In this document: positions 1 to 7,787 of the stretch, piece after piece
Numbering within the stretch: the stretch's first letter is position 1
Layout: each line of letters opens with the position of its first letter
Source of the DNA: Spartobacteria bacterium
GTDB lineage: Bacteria; Verrucomicrobiota; Verrucomicrobiia; Chthoniobacterales; UBA6821
Length of the DNA stretch: 33,572 bases
Direction: 5' to 3'
NCBI GenBank assembly: GCA_947482345.1
Contig: CANKJN010000018.1
Coordinates: 1 to 33,572 of the forward strand
Program-made: the position numbers and the translations under genes
The notes under the pieces: model-generated
The model's database searches: none
What the model saw: the letters and a program-made list of their open reading frames with translations, nothing else
What the model was told of the DNA's origin: nothing

Positions 1-78
1 AACCCGAGGGATGACAACAACGCCCATCGCCGAAAGAACCAGCTGATTTCACCGGAATATGAGTGGAGATGGTATTAG
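1..78 (+). CDS. possible C-terminal tail of a gene cut by the window edge
   Basis: Frame 1 is open from the first base to a TAG at 76-78 (25 codons, rich in Arg, Asn, Trp and Tyr). It could be the end of a plus-strand gene that starts before the window. A 25-codon open frame is weak evidence by itself, and no family can be recognised. Confidence 0.22.
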   Translation, partial: NPRDDNNAHRRKNQLISPEYEWRWY

Positions 79-114
79 GTCAGAGAGCCGTTGGGTGAAG
101 GTCGCGCTGGCTCC

Positions 115-155
115 TAAAAAATCAAGCCTGGCAAGAGGGACAATGTCGGCTTTTT
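115..155. terminator. weak bidirectional terminator-like hairpin
   Basis: AAGCC (124-128) can pair with GGCTT (148-152). A T-run follows on the plus strand (151-155) and an A-run precedes it (116-121), which would be a T-run for minus-strand transcripts. It lies between the possible plus-strand tail and the 3' end of the minus-strand GNAT gene. The stem is only 5 bp. Confidence 0.3.
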
Positions 156-195
156 GTATCCACCCCTAATAGTCTTCAGCCTTCAGCCTAAATGC

Positions 196-891
196 CTACT
201 GCAATTCCTTCAGCACCGTCGTGAGATAGACCGGCTCGGGGTGGGAGTTGCGGTATTTCGTGATCTCGCTCCGGTTGAGCACCTGGAAGCCGTAGCGCTC
301 GAAGACCTTGGCGCCGCGCCGCGCTTCAAAGGTCACCACCTGTCCGTAGACCTGACGGACTCCCTTGCTGCGCAGATGGTCGAGGTAGAGGTCCATCAAT
401 CCCTTGCTGTTGGACAGCCCCTGCGCCTCGGGAAGGATATTGAAGTGGAAGTGGGCGCAGCGGCGGGGCGATTTGGGGACTTCGCGCCAGGAGTTGCGAA
501 GGATCCAGCCGATGAAGTCGCGCGTGGCGCGGTTGTAGAAGGGGTACTTCGCCATGCCTCGCGCGAAGAGGGCGAGGTTGTTGAAGAAGTTGAAGATCTG
601 CTGGCGGTAGGGGCGGTAGGAACCGAGGAGGTAGCCCTTCACGGCCCCGTCCTGCTCGAGAACGAAGGAGGACTCCGGCTCGATGTCGGTGTAGTAGCGG
701 GTGAGGTAGTCGGCGAAGAGCTCGCGGTCCTCGAAGACGGGGTCGATCGCCTTGCCCAGGAATCCCGTTTCGCAGCAGAGCCAGCGCACGGCCGCGCGGT
801 CGCGTGGTTCGTAGCGGCGGATGATCACTTCGGCTGCGGGTGACGGGACCGGGGTGTTCTCGGCGGTCAATTCTGTGTGTTCGGAAGGCAC
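196..891 (-). CDS. GNAT-family N-acetyltransferase
   Basis: 231 aa from a GTG start. After a ~20-residue polar N-terminus the protein begins a GNAT-like fold (VIIRRYEPRDRAAVRWL, a typical beta1-alpha1 start). It continues with a central strand carrying an acceptor-side loop (SSFVLEQDGAVKGYLLGSY) and ends with GAKVFERYGFQVLNRSEIT, the 'xxFYexxGFxxx' strand-helix-strand end of GNAT enzymes. The family transfers acetyl groups from acetyl-CoA to amines; the substrate cannot be read here. It lies 14 bp downstream of the glycosyltransferase gene on the same strand and is probably co-transcribed, so a glycan or amino-sugar acceptor is possible but unproven. Confidence 0.75.
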   Translation of the reverse strand: MPSEHTELTAENTPVPSPAAEVIIRRYEPRDRAAVRWLCCETGFLGKAIDPVFEDRELFADYLTRYYTDIEPESSFVLEQDGAVKGYLLGSYRPYRQQIFNFFNNLALFARGMAKYPFYNRATRDFIGWILRNSWREVPKSPRRCAHFHFNILPEAQGLSNSKGLMDLYLDHLRSKGVRQVYGQVVTFEARRGAKVFERYGFQVLNRSEITKYRNSHPEPVYLTTVLKELQ

Positions 892-905
892 TGTTGGGAA
901 TGTTC

Positions 906-2072
906 CTAGGGTTTGTACGAGGCGATGACCTCACGGTAAACCGCAAAGAGGCGGGCGAAGACCGACGTCCAGTCGTAACGAGCGGAGACAGCCGCGGCTG
1001 CCCTCAGTCCTGCGGCCGCCGTGTCCCCGGAAGCTGCGTGACGGATCGCTCCGGCAAGCGCCACGGCATTGTCGTCCGAGGACCAGTTGTGGAGGCCGCT
1101 AAAATTGATCGCATCCATGAAACTGCCGCGGATTCCGACCACGGGAGTTCCACAGGCCTGGCTTTCCAGCGTCACCAGTCCAAAGGTCTCCTTGACCCCG
1201 GGGTGGACGAAGAGATCGGCGGCCCGGTAGATGTCGGCCAGTTCCGCCGCGCCGTCGCAGTAGGGGGTCCAACTCACGTCGCCTGTTTCCTCACGGAGGC
1301 GCTGAAGCGACCCTCGCAGCATCCCGTCGCCTATCACCGCGAGGTGGAAGCGTCCCGGCTGGCTCTCCTGCAGAAGGGTAAAAGCCTCTAGCAGACGGCG
1401 GACATTTTTGTCCGGGTTGAGACGACCCACATAGAGGAGCACGGTTTTGTCATCCGGCCACCCGAGCCTGCGCCGTGCCGCTCGGCCCCGTTCCGCATCA
1501 GGAAAGAAGACGCCGGTATCGACGCCCAGCTCCAGCGTCTCGACATTCTCCAGGCCCCATTCGCGGAGCAGATCCGAGAGTCCCTGGCTGGGAACAAGCG
1601 TGCGCTCGAAGCGGTTGTAGAGGGAGGTGACGTAGCGCCGCCCGATCTCCTCGGCCATCATCACGGAGATGGAGCCGAAATATTTGGCCACCGACCGGAG
1701 CACCGCGTCGGGAAAGTGCGAGTGGTAAAAGCCGACTGTCGGGATACCGAGAGCGCGGCCTGATGCGAGTGCCTTCCAGGCGACCTGATAGGGATCCCCT
1801 GATTCGATCAGATCAGGCTTCTCCCGTTCCAGCGCCTCCTCAACCAGAGCGAGATTGATCAGGGCCCGGTAGCGCGCGGTGCGCGAGACCAGCGGCGACT
1901 CGATCGTGTAGGTGGTGCGGGCGCCCTCTTCGCGACGTTCGGTCTTCTCGCCGGGAATGATCAGCACATGCCTGTGGCCTCCGGACTCAAGATGAGTCGC
2001 CTTCTCCGCGACATACCGCCGAACCCCCCCCGAAAAGGGAGAATAGAATTGAGTGAGATCGCAGATGACCAC
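906..2072 (-). CDS. GT4-family glycosyltransferase
   Basis: 388 aa from a GTG start. It shows the two-Rossmann GT-B layout. The N-terminal half opens with QFYSPFSGGVRRYV, the glycine-rich acceptor-side loop of GT4 enzymes. The linker into the C-terminal half is VLLYVGRLNPDKNVRRLLEAF. The nucleotide-sugar site KETFGLVTLESQACGTPVVG (about residues 313-332) carries the E-x7-E pattern. The family moves a sugar from an activated donor to a lipid or glycan acceptor on the cytoplasmic face of the membrane. Donor and acceptor are unknown; mannosyl- or glucosyl-transfer to a lipid would fit. No signal peptide or membrane segment is evident. It is followed 14 bp later by the GNAT gene. Confidence 0.88.
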   Translation of the reverse strand: MVICDLTQFYSPFSGGVRRYVAEKATHLESGGHRHVLIIPGEKTERREEGARTTYTIESPLVSRTARYRALINLALVEEALEREKPDLIESGDPYQVAWKALASGRALGIPTVGFYHSHFPDAVLRSVAKYFGSISVMMAEEIGRRYVTSLYNRFERTLVPSQGLSDLLREWGLENVETLELGVDTGVFFPDAERGRAARRRLGWPDDKTVLLYVGRLNPDKNVRRLLEAFTLLQESQPGRFHLAVIGDGMLRGSLQRLREETGDVSWTPYCDGAAELADIYRAADLFVHPGVKETFGLVTLESQACGTPVVGIRGSFMDAINFSGLHNWSSDDNAVALAGAIRHAASGDTAAAGLRAAAAVSARYDWTSVFARLFAVYREVIASYKP

Positions 2073-2103
2073 GGATCAAAATTTAGAGAAGGGAGAATAC
2101 CGA

Positions 2104-2149
2104 GCAGCGGGAGCTGCGGTGTAGCCTACGCGAAGCGTAGCCCGAAGGG
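2104..2149. repeat. three tandem small hairpins
   Basis: GCAGC-GGGA-GCTGC (2104-2117), CTACGC-GAA-GCGTAG (2126-2140) and CCC-GAA-GGG (2141-2149) stand nearly side by side. They sit in the 154-bp gap between the starts of the GT4 gene and the 3' end of the thioesterase gene. They look like a structured intergenic repeat rather than a terminator because no T-run follows. Confidence 0.5.
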
Positions 2150-2226
2150 CGAGGGCATCGGGAGATGGCGAGGCAATAAAACTGGGTTAAATCACAAATG
2201 ACCACGTGAGCTTGTTCAGCGGTTCC

Positions 2227-2655
2227 CTAGCAGGCCGATGGGATCTCGGGAGCGAATGGCTCGGGCCAGCCTTTCGGAAGACGAAGCGGCCGCCCTTCCG
2301 GCATTTTCACGAAAGCCAGCGCCTGCTGGCAGGTGATCAGGAGCGCGCCGTCGCGGGGGCGGCGGATCTCAAAGTGACACCAGAACCTTGCCGGGGTCGC
2401 CTCGCCGAGCCGGCCATGGACCTCGAGCTCGTCACCAAGGATCGCCGGACGCTTGTAGTCGATCTCGGTCCGCACCACGACGGGAAAGACGGAGGTGTGG
2501 GCCATCCTCTGCCAGTCCATCCCGAGTTGCACGGCGAGCAGGGTTCGGGCCGTCTCGATGAAGCGGAGGTAGGCGATGTTGTGGACGACGCCACCGGCAT
2601 CGGTGTCGAAGAACATCACCTGAACGGGAGTGATGATGGTGGAGGGGGAAGACAT
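2227..2655 (-). CDS. YbgC-type acyl-CoA thioesterase (hotdog fold)
   Basis: 142 aa, ATG start. The N-terminal stretch VMFFDTDAGGVVHNIAYLRFIE matches the YbgC/4-hydroxybenzoyl-CoA thioesterase signature, including the catalytic Asp in DTDAGGVVH. ARFWCHFEIRR and ALAFVKMPEGRP fit later hotdog strands. The family hydrolyses acyl-CoA thioesters in the cytoplasm. In proteobacteria YbgC sits with tol-pal, but here the neighbour is a LolD-like ATPase 51 bp upstream on the same strand, so a tie to envelope lipid handling is an inference. The leader is pyrimidine-rich in the sense direction and shows no Shine-Dalgarno. Confidence 0.85.
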   Translation of the reverse strand: MSSPSTIITPVQVMFFDTDAGGVVHNIAYLRFIETARTLLAVQLGMDWQRMAHTSVFPVVVRTEIDYKRPAILGDELEVHGRLGEATPARFWCHFEIRRPRDGALLITCQQALAFVKMPEGRPLRLPKGWPEPFAPEIPSAC

Positions 2656-2706
2656 GGAAGGATGAAACTGGAGACCTGAAACCTGAAGAGTCCGCTAGGA
2701 GGTGGG

Positions 2707-3372
2707 TTACTGAAGATGCCCCTCCTTGAGGTAGAGCTCTCGGTCGCCGAGTGCGGCGAGCGCGGGATCATGGGTGACGGCGACGAAGGTGCGGCCATCC
2801 TGGCGCGCCAGCCCCAGAAGCAACTCGATGATCCCGGCGCCGGTGGCGGCGTCGAGGTTTCCGGTCGGCTCGTCGGCGAACAGGATCCCCGGATCATTGA
2901 TAAGGGAGCGGGCGATCGCCACGCGCTGCTGTTCCCCGCCGCTGAGCTGGGAGGGAAGGTGATCCAGGCGTCCGGAGAGCCCCACGCGGTCGAGCAGGCG
3001 CCGTGCTTCCTCTGCGCGCCTCGCGCCGCCGAGCATGGCAGGGAGCATCACGTTCTCCAGCGCGGTCAGTTCGGGAAGCAGGAAGTAGGATTGGAAGACG
3101 AAGCCCATGCGGCGGTTGCGGAGGGTTGCAAGCCGGTCGCGACCGAGGGCGAAGAGTTGCTCCCCCTCGAAGGAGACGGACCCTGCGCGCGGATGTTCCA
3201 ATCCGGCCAGGATGTAGAGCAGGGTCGATTTTCCCGCGCCCGAGGGACCGCGCAGGAAGACCACCTCGCCGCGGGCCACATCGAGATCGACCCCTTTCAG
3301 CACCTCGAGACGCTCCGCGCCGAGCTCATACGTCTGCCGGAGACCGCGCGCTGAAAGATGGGTGGAGGACAT
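2707..3372 (-). CDS. LolD-like ABC transporter ATP-binding protein
   Basis: 221 aa from the ATG at 3372. A longer in-frame reading to 3495 adds 41 low-complexity residues from repeat-like leader sequence and is unlikely. Walker A is GPSGAGKST (42-50), the signature LSGGEQQR (143-150) and Walker B ILFADEPTGNLD (163-174), followed by the H-loop VTHD (199-202). Length and the PTGNLD form place it in the LolD/MacB/FtsE group, ATPases that power lipoprotein release or MacB-type export at the inner membrane. No permease gene is adjacent, so its partner must be encoded elsewhere and the exact LolD assignment is tentative. Confidence 0.85.
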   Translation of the reverse strand: MSSTHLSARGLRQTYELGAERLEVLKGVDLDVARGEVVFLRGPSGAGKSTLLYILAGLEHPRAGSVSFEGEQLFALGRDRLATLRNRRMGFVFQSYFLLPELTALENVMLPAMLGGARRAEEARRLLDRVGLSGRLDHLPSQLSGGEQQRVAIARSLINDPGILFADEPTGNLDAATGAGIIELLLGLARQDGRTFVAVTHDPALAALGDRELYLKEGHLQ

Positions 3373-3781
3373 GGGAAAAGGATGAAGGAAGAGAGGTGAC
3401 GGATGAAAGGCCAAATGGCGTGAATGGAGCTGTGAAAAGTGCCTGCCCCGGGACCCTTTTCCGCTTTCAACGGTCGACCGGCACATTTTCTTCAACCCGA
3501 TTTCCCTTGTCTCACCCGCTTTTCGGTGCGAGAGAGGTATTGCCCGTTCTTGGCGCCCGTCTCAAGGAGCAGCGGTTTTCCCGCAACCTCCCTACGGCAT
3601 TGAAAGCCGAAACAGCCTCCGCAACGCCCCCTTCCCTAGTGTCGGGGGCCGGGACACACGGGAGGCGGCGTCGCCCGGGCAATCAACACACAACGCAACG
3701 AACACACAGTCCTGATCCCCCGCCAGCCCCGGCCAGTGTCCCGGGCCGCGAATCGCCGGGGATCCCCTACAAACACACATC
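3373..3781. other. 409-bp divergent intergenic region with long-range inverted repeat
   Basis: This gap separates the minus-strand ATPase gene and the plus-strand RRM gene, so it must hold two promoters, though no convincing -35/-10 pair was picked out. On the RRM side GGCCGGGACAC (3647-3657) is complementary to GTGTCCCGGGCC (3736-3747) with one extra base. It could close an ~80-nt loop in the RRM leader. The proximal arm can also pair locally with GTGTC just upstream. The ATPase side (3373-3440) carries pyrimidine-rich CCTTCATCC-type sequence in the sense direction. Confidence 0.5.
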
Positions 3782-4396
3782 ATGTCCTCGAACTATTCCT
3801 CCAACAACCGTGGCCGCTCCCGCAGCGGCGGTGGCCCACGCCGCCGTTCCTCAGGTTCCCGTGGCCCCGGCGGCCGCTCCGGCGGCCCCCGCAATGACGA
3901 CCATCGTCCCCAGCAGCCCGCCAAGAAGAAGGGCTTCCTCGCGAAGCTCCTCTCCCTGATCGGCCTCGGCGGCAAGAAGTCCTCCTCCGGCAAACCCCAG
4001 CGCACGCCCCGTGCCGACCGTCCCGAGGGTTCCGCCCCGCGCCAGTCGCGCAAGCCCGAGCGCATCGAGGTGACCACGCCCCGCGTCTACGTCGGCAACC
4101 TCTCCTTCGACGCCACCGAGAGCGACCTGCTCGAACTCTTCAGCGGAGTCGGCTCGGTCCAGAACGTCGAGATCGTCAGCAACCGCGAGACCCATCGCTC
4201 CAAGGGCTTCGGCTTCGTCCAGCTCACCTCCGTCGACGAGGCCAAGCGCGCCGTCGCCGAACTTCACGACAAGGAGTACATGGGCCGCAAGCTCGTGGTG
4301 AGCGGAGCCAAGGCAGCTCCCGAATCCCGTGGCGACCGCCCCGACCGCCGCGAGTCCGCTTCCGAATCCTCCGAGTCGGAGGCCGCGGCAGCCTAA
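3782..4396 (+). CDS. RRM-domain RNA-binding protein with long basic N-terminal tail
   Basis: 204 aa, ATG start. Residues 1-100 are low-complexity and basic (Ser, Arg, Gly, Pro) with an amphipathic-looking insert GFLAKLLSLIGLGGKK (51-66). One RRM follows at about 100-176, with RNP2 VYVGNL (102-107) and RNP1 KGFGFVQL (141-148) keeping the aromatic residues that stack on RNA. The last ~25 residues are Ser/Glu-rich. Bacterial RRM proteins usually start with the RRM and end with a short Gly-rich tail, so this architecture is reversed and enlarged. It probably binds single-stranded RNA in the cytoplasm; targets are unknown. Cyanobacterial relatives are cold-induced, and the structured leader would suit such control, but that is inference. 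miaA follows after 20 bp. Confidence 0.9.
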   Translation: MSSNYSSNNRGRSRSGGGPRRRSSGSRGPGGRSGGPRNDDHRPQQPAKKKGFLAKLLSLIGLGGKKSSSGKPQRTPRADRPEGSAPRQSRKPERIEVTTPRVYVGNLSFDATESDLLELFSGVGSVQNVEIVSNRETHRSKGFGFVQLTSVDEAKRAVAELHDKEYMGRKLVVSGAKAAPESRGDRPDRRESASESSESEAAAA

Positions 4397-4416
4397 GCTG
4401 ACACCCTTCCGTTTCC

Positions 4417-5322
4417 GTGATACCCGCGGAAACTCTCGTTATTGCCGGCCCCACGGGGGCCGGCAAAACCGACTTCTCCCTCCGCTTGGCCGAGCGCCTC
4501 GGAGGCGAGATTGTCGGAGCGGATGCCTTCCAGATCTACGCGGGGCTTCCGATTCTCACCGCCCAGCCGACACCCGGACAACTGGCCCGTGTTCCGCATC
4601 ATCTGGTCGGATCCGTCGATCCCCGCGAATCCTACGACGCGGCTCGTTACCGCCGCGAGGCACTCGACGTTCTTCGGTCCATCGCCGCGCGGGGCAAGCG
4701 GCCGATTGTCGTTGGCGGCACGGGTCTCTACGTGAAGGCACTCCTCGGGGGCCTCGACGAACTCCCCGATCAGGATCCGGGTCTCCGGGAGGAGTTTTCA
4801 CAAAGCGATCTTTCCACCCTCGTGGCGCGGCTCAGGGAACGCGACCCGGAGGGTGCCGCCTCCATCGACTGCGCCAACCGGCGCCGCGTCGAGCGGGCTC
4901 TCGAGATCGTGACGCTCACCGGGAAGCCCTTGTCCGAGGTGAGGAAAGGTCCGCGTCCGATGCCCCCGGGCGTGCGCGGCATCCTGATCATGCGCGAGCG
5001 TGGTGAACTGAACCGCCGCATCGCCGCAAACGTGGAGGAGATGTTCGCACGAGGCGTCGAGGCCGAGGTGGCCGCCTTGCCCGAGGAGCAAACCGGAACG
5101 ACCGCCTCCATGACGCTCGGCCTGCGTGAGATCCGTGATCTTCTGCGCGGAGGAACGAGCCGGGCCGAAGCGCAGGAGTCGATCATCGGTGCGACCCGCC
5201 GCTACGCGAAGCGACAGATGACCTGGTTTCGGAACCAGCACGACTTTGCGGAACTCGATGCCGGCTCCTTTACCGACAACGAGGCCGCCGCAGTGGAAAT
5301 CCAGCGGCTGCTTGAAGTCTGA
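4417..5322 (+). CDS. miaA: tRNA dimethylallyltransferase
   Basis: 301 aa from a GTG start. It adds a dimethylallyl group to N6 of A37 in tRNAs that read UNN codons. The P-loop is GPTGAGKT (10-17). The DAFQIYAGLPILTAQPT stretch (37-53) corresponds to the D-S/A-x-Q-x-Y...TA(K/Q)PT substrate motif. IVVGGTGLYVKALLGG is the classic MiaA core. RRVERALEI and the C-terminal RRYAKRQMTWFRNQ complete the family pattern, and the length is normal. It begins 20 bp after the RRM gene and is likely in the same transcript, which groups two RNA-directed functions. No terminator is seen; a repeat element starts 5 bp past the stop. Confidence 0.96.
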   Translation: MIPAETLVIAGPTGAGKTDFSLRLAERLGGEIVGADAFQIYAGLPILTAQPTPGQLARVPHHLVGSVDPRESYDAARYRREALDVLRSIAARGKRPIVVGGTGLYVKALLGGLDELPDQDPGLREEFSQSDLSTLVARLRERDPEGAASIDCANRRRVERALEIVTLTGKPLSEVRKGPRPMPPGVRGILIMRERGELNRRIAANVEEMFARGVEAEVAALPEEQTGTTASMTLGLREIRDLLRGGTSRAEAQESIIGATRRYAKRQMTWFRNQHDFAELDAGSFTDNEAAAVEIQRLLEV

Positions 5323-5326
5323 GGGC

Positions 5327-5741
5327 TAGAGCATCATCCAGGAAAGCGCTGCCATTAGGACTCTTGGCTATTGGGAGTGGGGAAATGTTCCGGAAAAGAC
5401 ACGGAATGAGTTTCACGCAAAGGACGCAACGATCGCAAAGAGGGGTTCCGCGTTGCTGCATTATTACTGGCAGGGAAGTTGCAAGAATTTCAAAAAACCA
5501 CCGTTCTTCCCCCCCCTTAGAATCATCGGGCTCTACTCTTTGATCCTACCTTGGCGACCTTTGCGCCCGTTGCCTGAAATCATTATTATTCAATCAACCC
5601 ACTGCAAACAGCGATGCGCCGCAATTAGTCATAAAAACTCTGCGACTTTGCGTTTGCTTGCCCGGTCGTTGCTTTGCATCCGTACGGCTGCGCGAGATTT
5701 CGTCCCTTGTCCATGCGTCAAATAGAACAGAAACCACTCTA
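5327..5741. repeat. dispersed TAGAGC-bounded repeat element, copy 1
   Basis: This fills the 416-bp gap between the convergent miaA and AsmA-like genes. It starts with TAGAGC (5327-5332) and ends with ACTCTA (5736-5741). Inside are opposed arms of the 'gcaaaggacgc'/'cctttgcg' type (about 5417-5450 and 5548-5578). The 3' part (about 5620-5741) matches copy 3 at 17905-17985 (CATAAAAACTCTGCG, GCGCGAGATTTC, CTTGT..ATGCGTC). The piece at 5662-5687 matches 15568-15594 in copy 2. The terminal CTA at 5739-5741 is the TAG stop of the minus-strand AsmA-like gene. No gene is seen inside. Confidence 0.6.
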
Positions 5742-7211
5742 TTTCAAAAATCCGCCGAGCGTTTCGAGCACGGCACCGGCGCCCTGTTCAAGCGTCTTCA
5801 CGGCGTTGGTGGCGGCGGAAGGAATCGGGGCGGGGGTCGGGGAGCCGGAGGAAGCCGGGGCGTTCGTCCCCTCGCCGACCTTGATGCCGAGGATTCCGAG
5901 TCCGGCACGCACCCCTTCGCGCACCATCCCTTCGGCGCCCGCTGCTGCGAGCACCATCAGTCGCGGCGTGAAATTGTCGGTGGGATGCGTGAGCGTTCCG
6001 CCGAGGACGATCGGATCCTTGATCCAGATGTAGCCATCCCGCTCCTCAAGGGCCAGGAGCTCACGGGCGAAGGGGATCATGTTCACGATTCGGGCGGTGA
6101 TGCCCAACCGGATGACACCGGTGAGGGAACCGTCAAGCGCGGTGGAGGCCTCGCCCGTGATCTTGAGGAAACCCTGGGACTCAAACACGATGTCACGCCA
6201 CTCGGTGACTTGATCGCGGACTGTAAACCGCGTGCTGAATGTCTGGACGGGAAGGCGGCGGAATTGTTCCAGGCCCGTCAGTTCGGCCAGCTTCATGAAG
6301 GCCGGGATGCCGGTGAGGGTGATCCCTTCTCCCCGGATCGAGCCCTCACCCTCCCGATGGTGGCCGTGAGCCCATTTCATGGTGCAGTCACCGGAGAGTC
6401 CCCCCATCACCTTGTTGCCGAGGTGGGGCAGGAGAACCGCGACGGGAAGCTTCTCCCATGTTCCGGAGAGAGTGCTCGGGGTTCCATCCGAGGGGAACAT
6501 ACCGCGGATCCGGATCGCGCCACCCCCGGGAGCCGTGATTTCCGCGCCCGTGAGGTCCAGCCCCTTGTCGGTAAGGAGGCAGCGGGCGGTGCCCAGGGTG
6601 AGGTTGAGATCGGGATAAAGTGAGGTTCCCAGTCTGCCTCCCGAGAGCTTGAAGAGTGTCTGCTGGCCCTGGGAATCGGGCCGCGCCTCCAGGGTCGTGC
6701 CGTCCAGAGTGATGCTTGCCTGTCCGATCTCGATGAGGAGATCGGTCTTCCTGCCGCGGATCACCTCCACCACGACGAGGGAGGGCATCCATTTCTGCAA
6801 CCCTGTCGCTTGCGGGGAAGGTTTTGCGTCCGGTGGGGAGGCGGCCTTGGAAGGGTCGTTTTCGGTGGAGCCTATCCGGAGCTTCAGTTTGTCGAGGGAG
6901 AGTTCCTTTACTCCCCACACGCCGCGAAGGATCGAGGAGGGGCTCAGGGTTGCCTGCAGATCCGTGGCATCCACCTGCTTGAGCGCTGAATCAGAGCGGC
7001 CGGTGGCATTGAAATTCCGGGAAGAGACGCCGAACCATCGCCAGTGGAGCGGGGCAAGCTTCGCCTCGGCATGGAGCACGGCCTGGGTCTTCTGCTCGAG
7101 CAGTGCCCGGCAGTCGTCGCTCTCGATCCAACGAAGCGCGAGCACCAACGCGGCGGCCACGATGGCAATCGGAACCAGTGGTGGAATCGTCCAGAGGAGA
7201 GTCTTTTTCAC
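5739..7211 (-). CDS. AsmA-like inner-membrane-anchored envelope protein
   Basis: 490 aa from a GTG start. One N-terminal membrane segment (about residues 8-28, LLWTIPPLVPIAIVAAALVLAL) is followed by a long, beta-rich, presumably periplasmic region with repeated amphipathic strands (VKELSLDKLKLRIG, GTTLEARPDSQGQQTLFKLSGG). Near the C-terminus comes GSLTGVIRLGITARIVNMIPFARELLALEERDGYIWIKDPIVLGGTLTHPTDNF, which resembles the end of AsmA/DUF748-type domains. Such proteins are bridge-like lipid-transfer or outer-membrane-assembly factors. The family call rests on architecture rather than a sharp motif. It is divergent from queF. Its TAG stop lies in the end of the adjoining repeat element. Confidence 0.62.
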   Translation of the reverse strand: MKKTLLWTIPPLVPIAIVAAALVLALRWIESDDCRALLEQKTQAVLHAEAKLAPLHWRWFGVSSRNFNATGRSDSALKQVDATDLQATLSPSSILRGVWGVKELSLDKLKLRIGSTENDPSKAASPPDAKPSPQATGLQKWMPSLVVVEVIRGRKTDLLIEIGQASITLDGTTLEARPDSQGQQTLFKLSGGRLGTSLYPDLNLTLGTARCLLTDKGLDLTGAEITAPGGGAIRIRGMFPSDGTPSTLSGTWEKLPVAVLLPHLGNKVMGGLSGDCTMKWAHGHHREGEGSIRGEGITLTGIPAFMKLAELTGLEQFRRLPVQTFSTRFTVRDQVTEWRDIVFESQGFLKITGEASTALDGSLTGVIRLGITARIVNMIPFARELLALEERDGYIWIKDPIVLGGTLTHPTDNFTPRLMVLAAAGAEGMVREGVRAGLGILGIKVGEGTNAPASSGSPTPAPIPSAATNAVKTLEQGAGAVLETLGGFLK

Positions 7212-7248
7212 GACCTCATGAGGCTATACCCGGAGGAATGGCAAGGGA

Positions 7249-7291
7249 AGCCAAGGAACGCATCACGAAGACGATGACTTCGGGCTTGGCT
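7249..7291 (+). promoter_or_regulatory. leader hairpin upstream of queF
   Basis: AGCCAAG (7249-7255) pairs with CTTGGCT (7285-7291), and inside it CGAAG (7266-7270) pairs with CTTCG (7278-7282) around a 7-nt loop. It sits in the 123-bp divergent gap, 43 bp before the queF ATG. Queuosine genes are often under preQ1 riboswitches, but neither the preQ1-I core nor the A-rich tail is seen, so this is only a structured leader of unknown function. Confidence 0.35.
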
Positions 7292-7334
7292 GGCGATCCG
7301 GGCTGGGAAACGATGGTCTCAATCAATCCCCTTT

Positions 7335-7787
7335 ATGGCCAAGTCCCCACGCACTCCGAAAAAAGTCTCCAAAACAGCCGCCTCCGACAGGCTCACCCTT
7401 CTGGGAGGCGGTCCGCTGCAGCAACTCTCATCTCCCGACGAGGCGGTGCTCGAGACCTTCCCCAGCCCCTCCTCCCGCGAGTACGAGGTGGTCTTTTCGA
7501 CCAAGGAGTTCACCTCGCACTGCCCGGTGACGGGACAGCCCGATTTTGCCGAGATCACGATCCGCTACACGCCCTCGCGCCGTTGCCTGGAGAGCAAGGC
7601 CCTGAAGCAGTACCTGGGCTCCTACCGCAACCAGGCGGTCTTCGCCGAGGCAATCACCAACAGGATTCTCGACGACATCGTCGCCGCCATCTCGCCGCGC
7701 CATGCGGTGGTGATCGGCGACTTCGCGCCCCGCGGCGGGATTGCCATCCGTGTCGAGGCGGTCCACGGGGGGAAGAAAATCCGGTGA
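7335..7787 (+). CDS. queF: NADPH-dependent 7-cyano-7-deazaguanine (preQ0) reductase
   Basis: 150 aa, ATG start, unimodular QueF size. It reduces the nitrile of preQ0 to the aminomethyl of preQ1. The nucleophilic Cys63 lies in FTSHCPVTGQPDF with the proton-donor Asp70. The QueF motif ESKALKQYLGSYRN spans 86-99, followed by VFAEAI with Glu105. Aligned to Bacillus QueF (SFRNHGDFHE) the conserved His before that Glu is Ala104 here. The C-terminal DFAPRGGIAIRVEA matches the family. It is first in a queF-queC-queE operon: the queC GTG overlaps its stop (GTGA, 7784-7787). Confidence 0.95.
   Translation: MAKSPRTPKKVSKTAASDRLTLLGGGPLQQLSSPDEAVLETFPSPSSREYEVVFSTKEFTSHCPVTGQPDFAEITIRYTPSRRCLESKALKQYLGSYRNQAVFAEAITNRILDDIVAAISPRHAVVIGDFAPRGGIAIRVEAVHGGKKIR

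Noticed and set aside
154-843. Plus-strand open frame of 229 codons over the GNAT gene
   Set aside because: The minus-strand frame shows GNAT motifs; the plus frame is its GC shadow with no domain.
7212-7334. preQ1 riboswitch before queF
   Set aside because: Neither the preQ1-I conserved core nor its A-rich tail could be found; only a plain hairpin is present.
7103-7783. N-terminal extension of queC reading through queF
   Set aside because: The reading overlaps queF in another frame, and the GTG at 7784 gives a normal-length QueC starting at its PP-loop strand.
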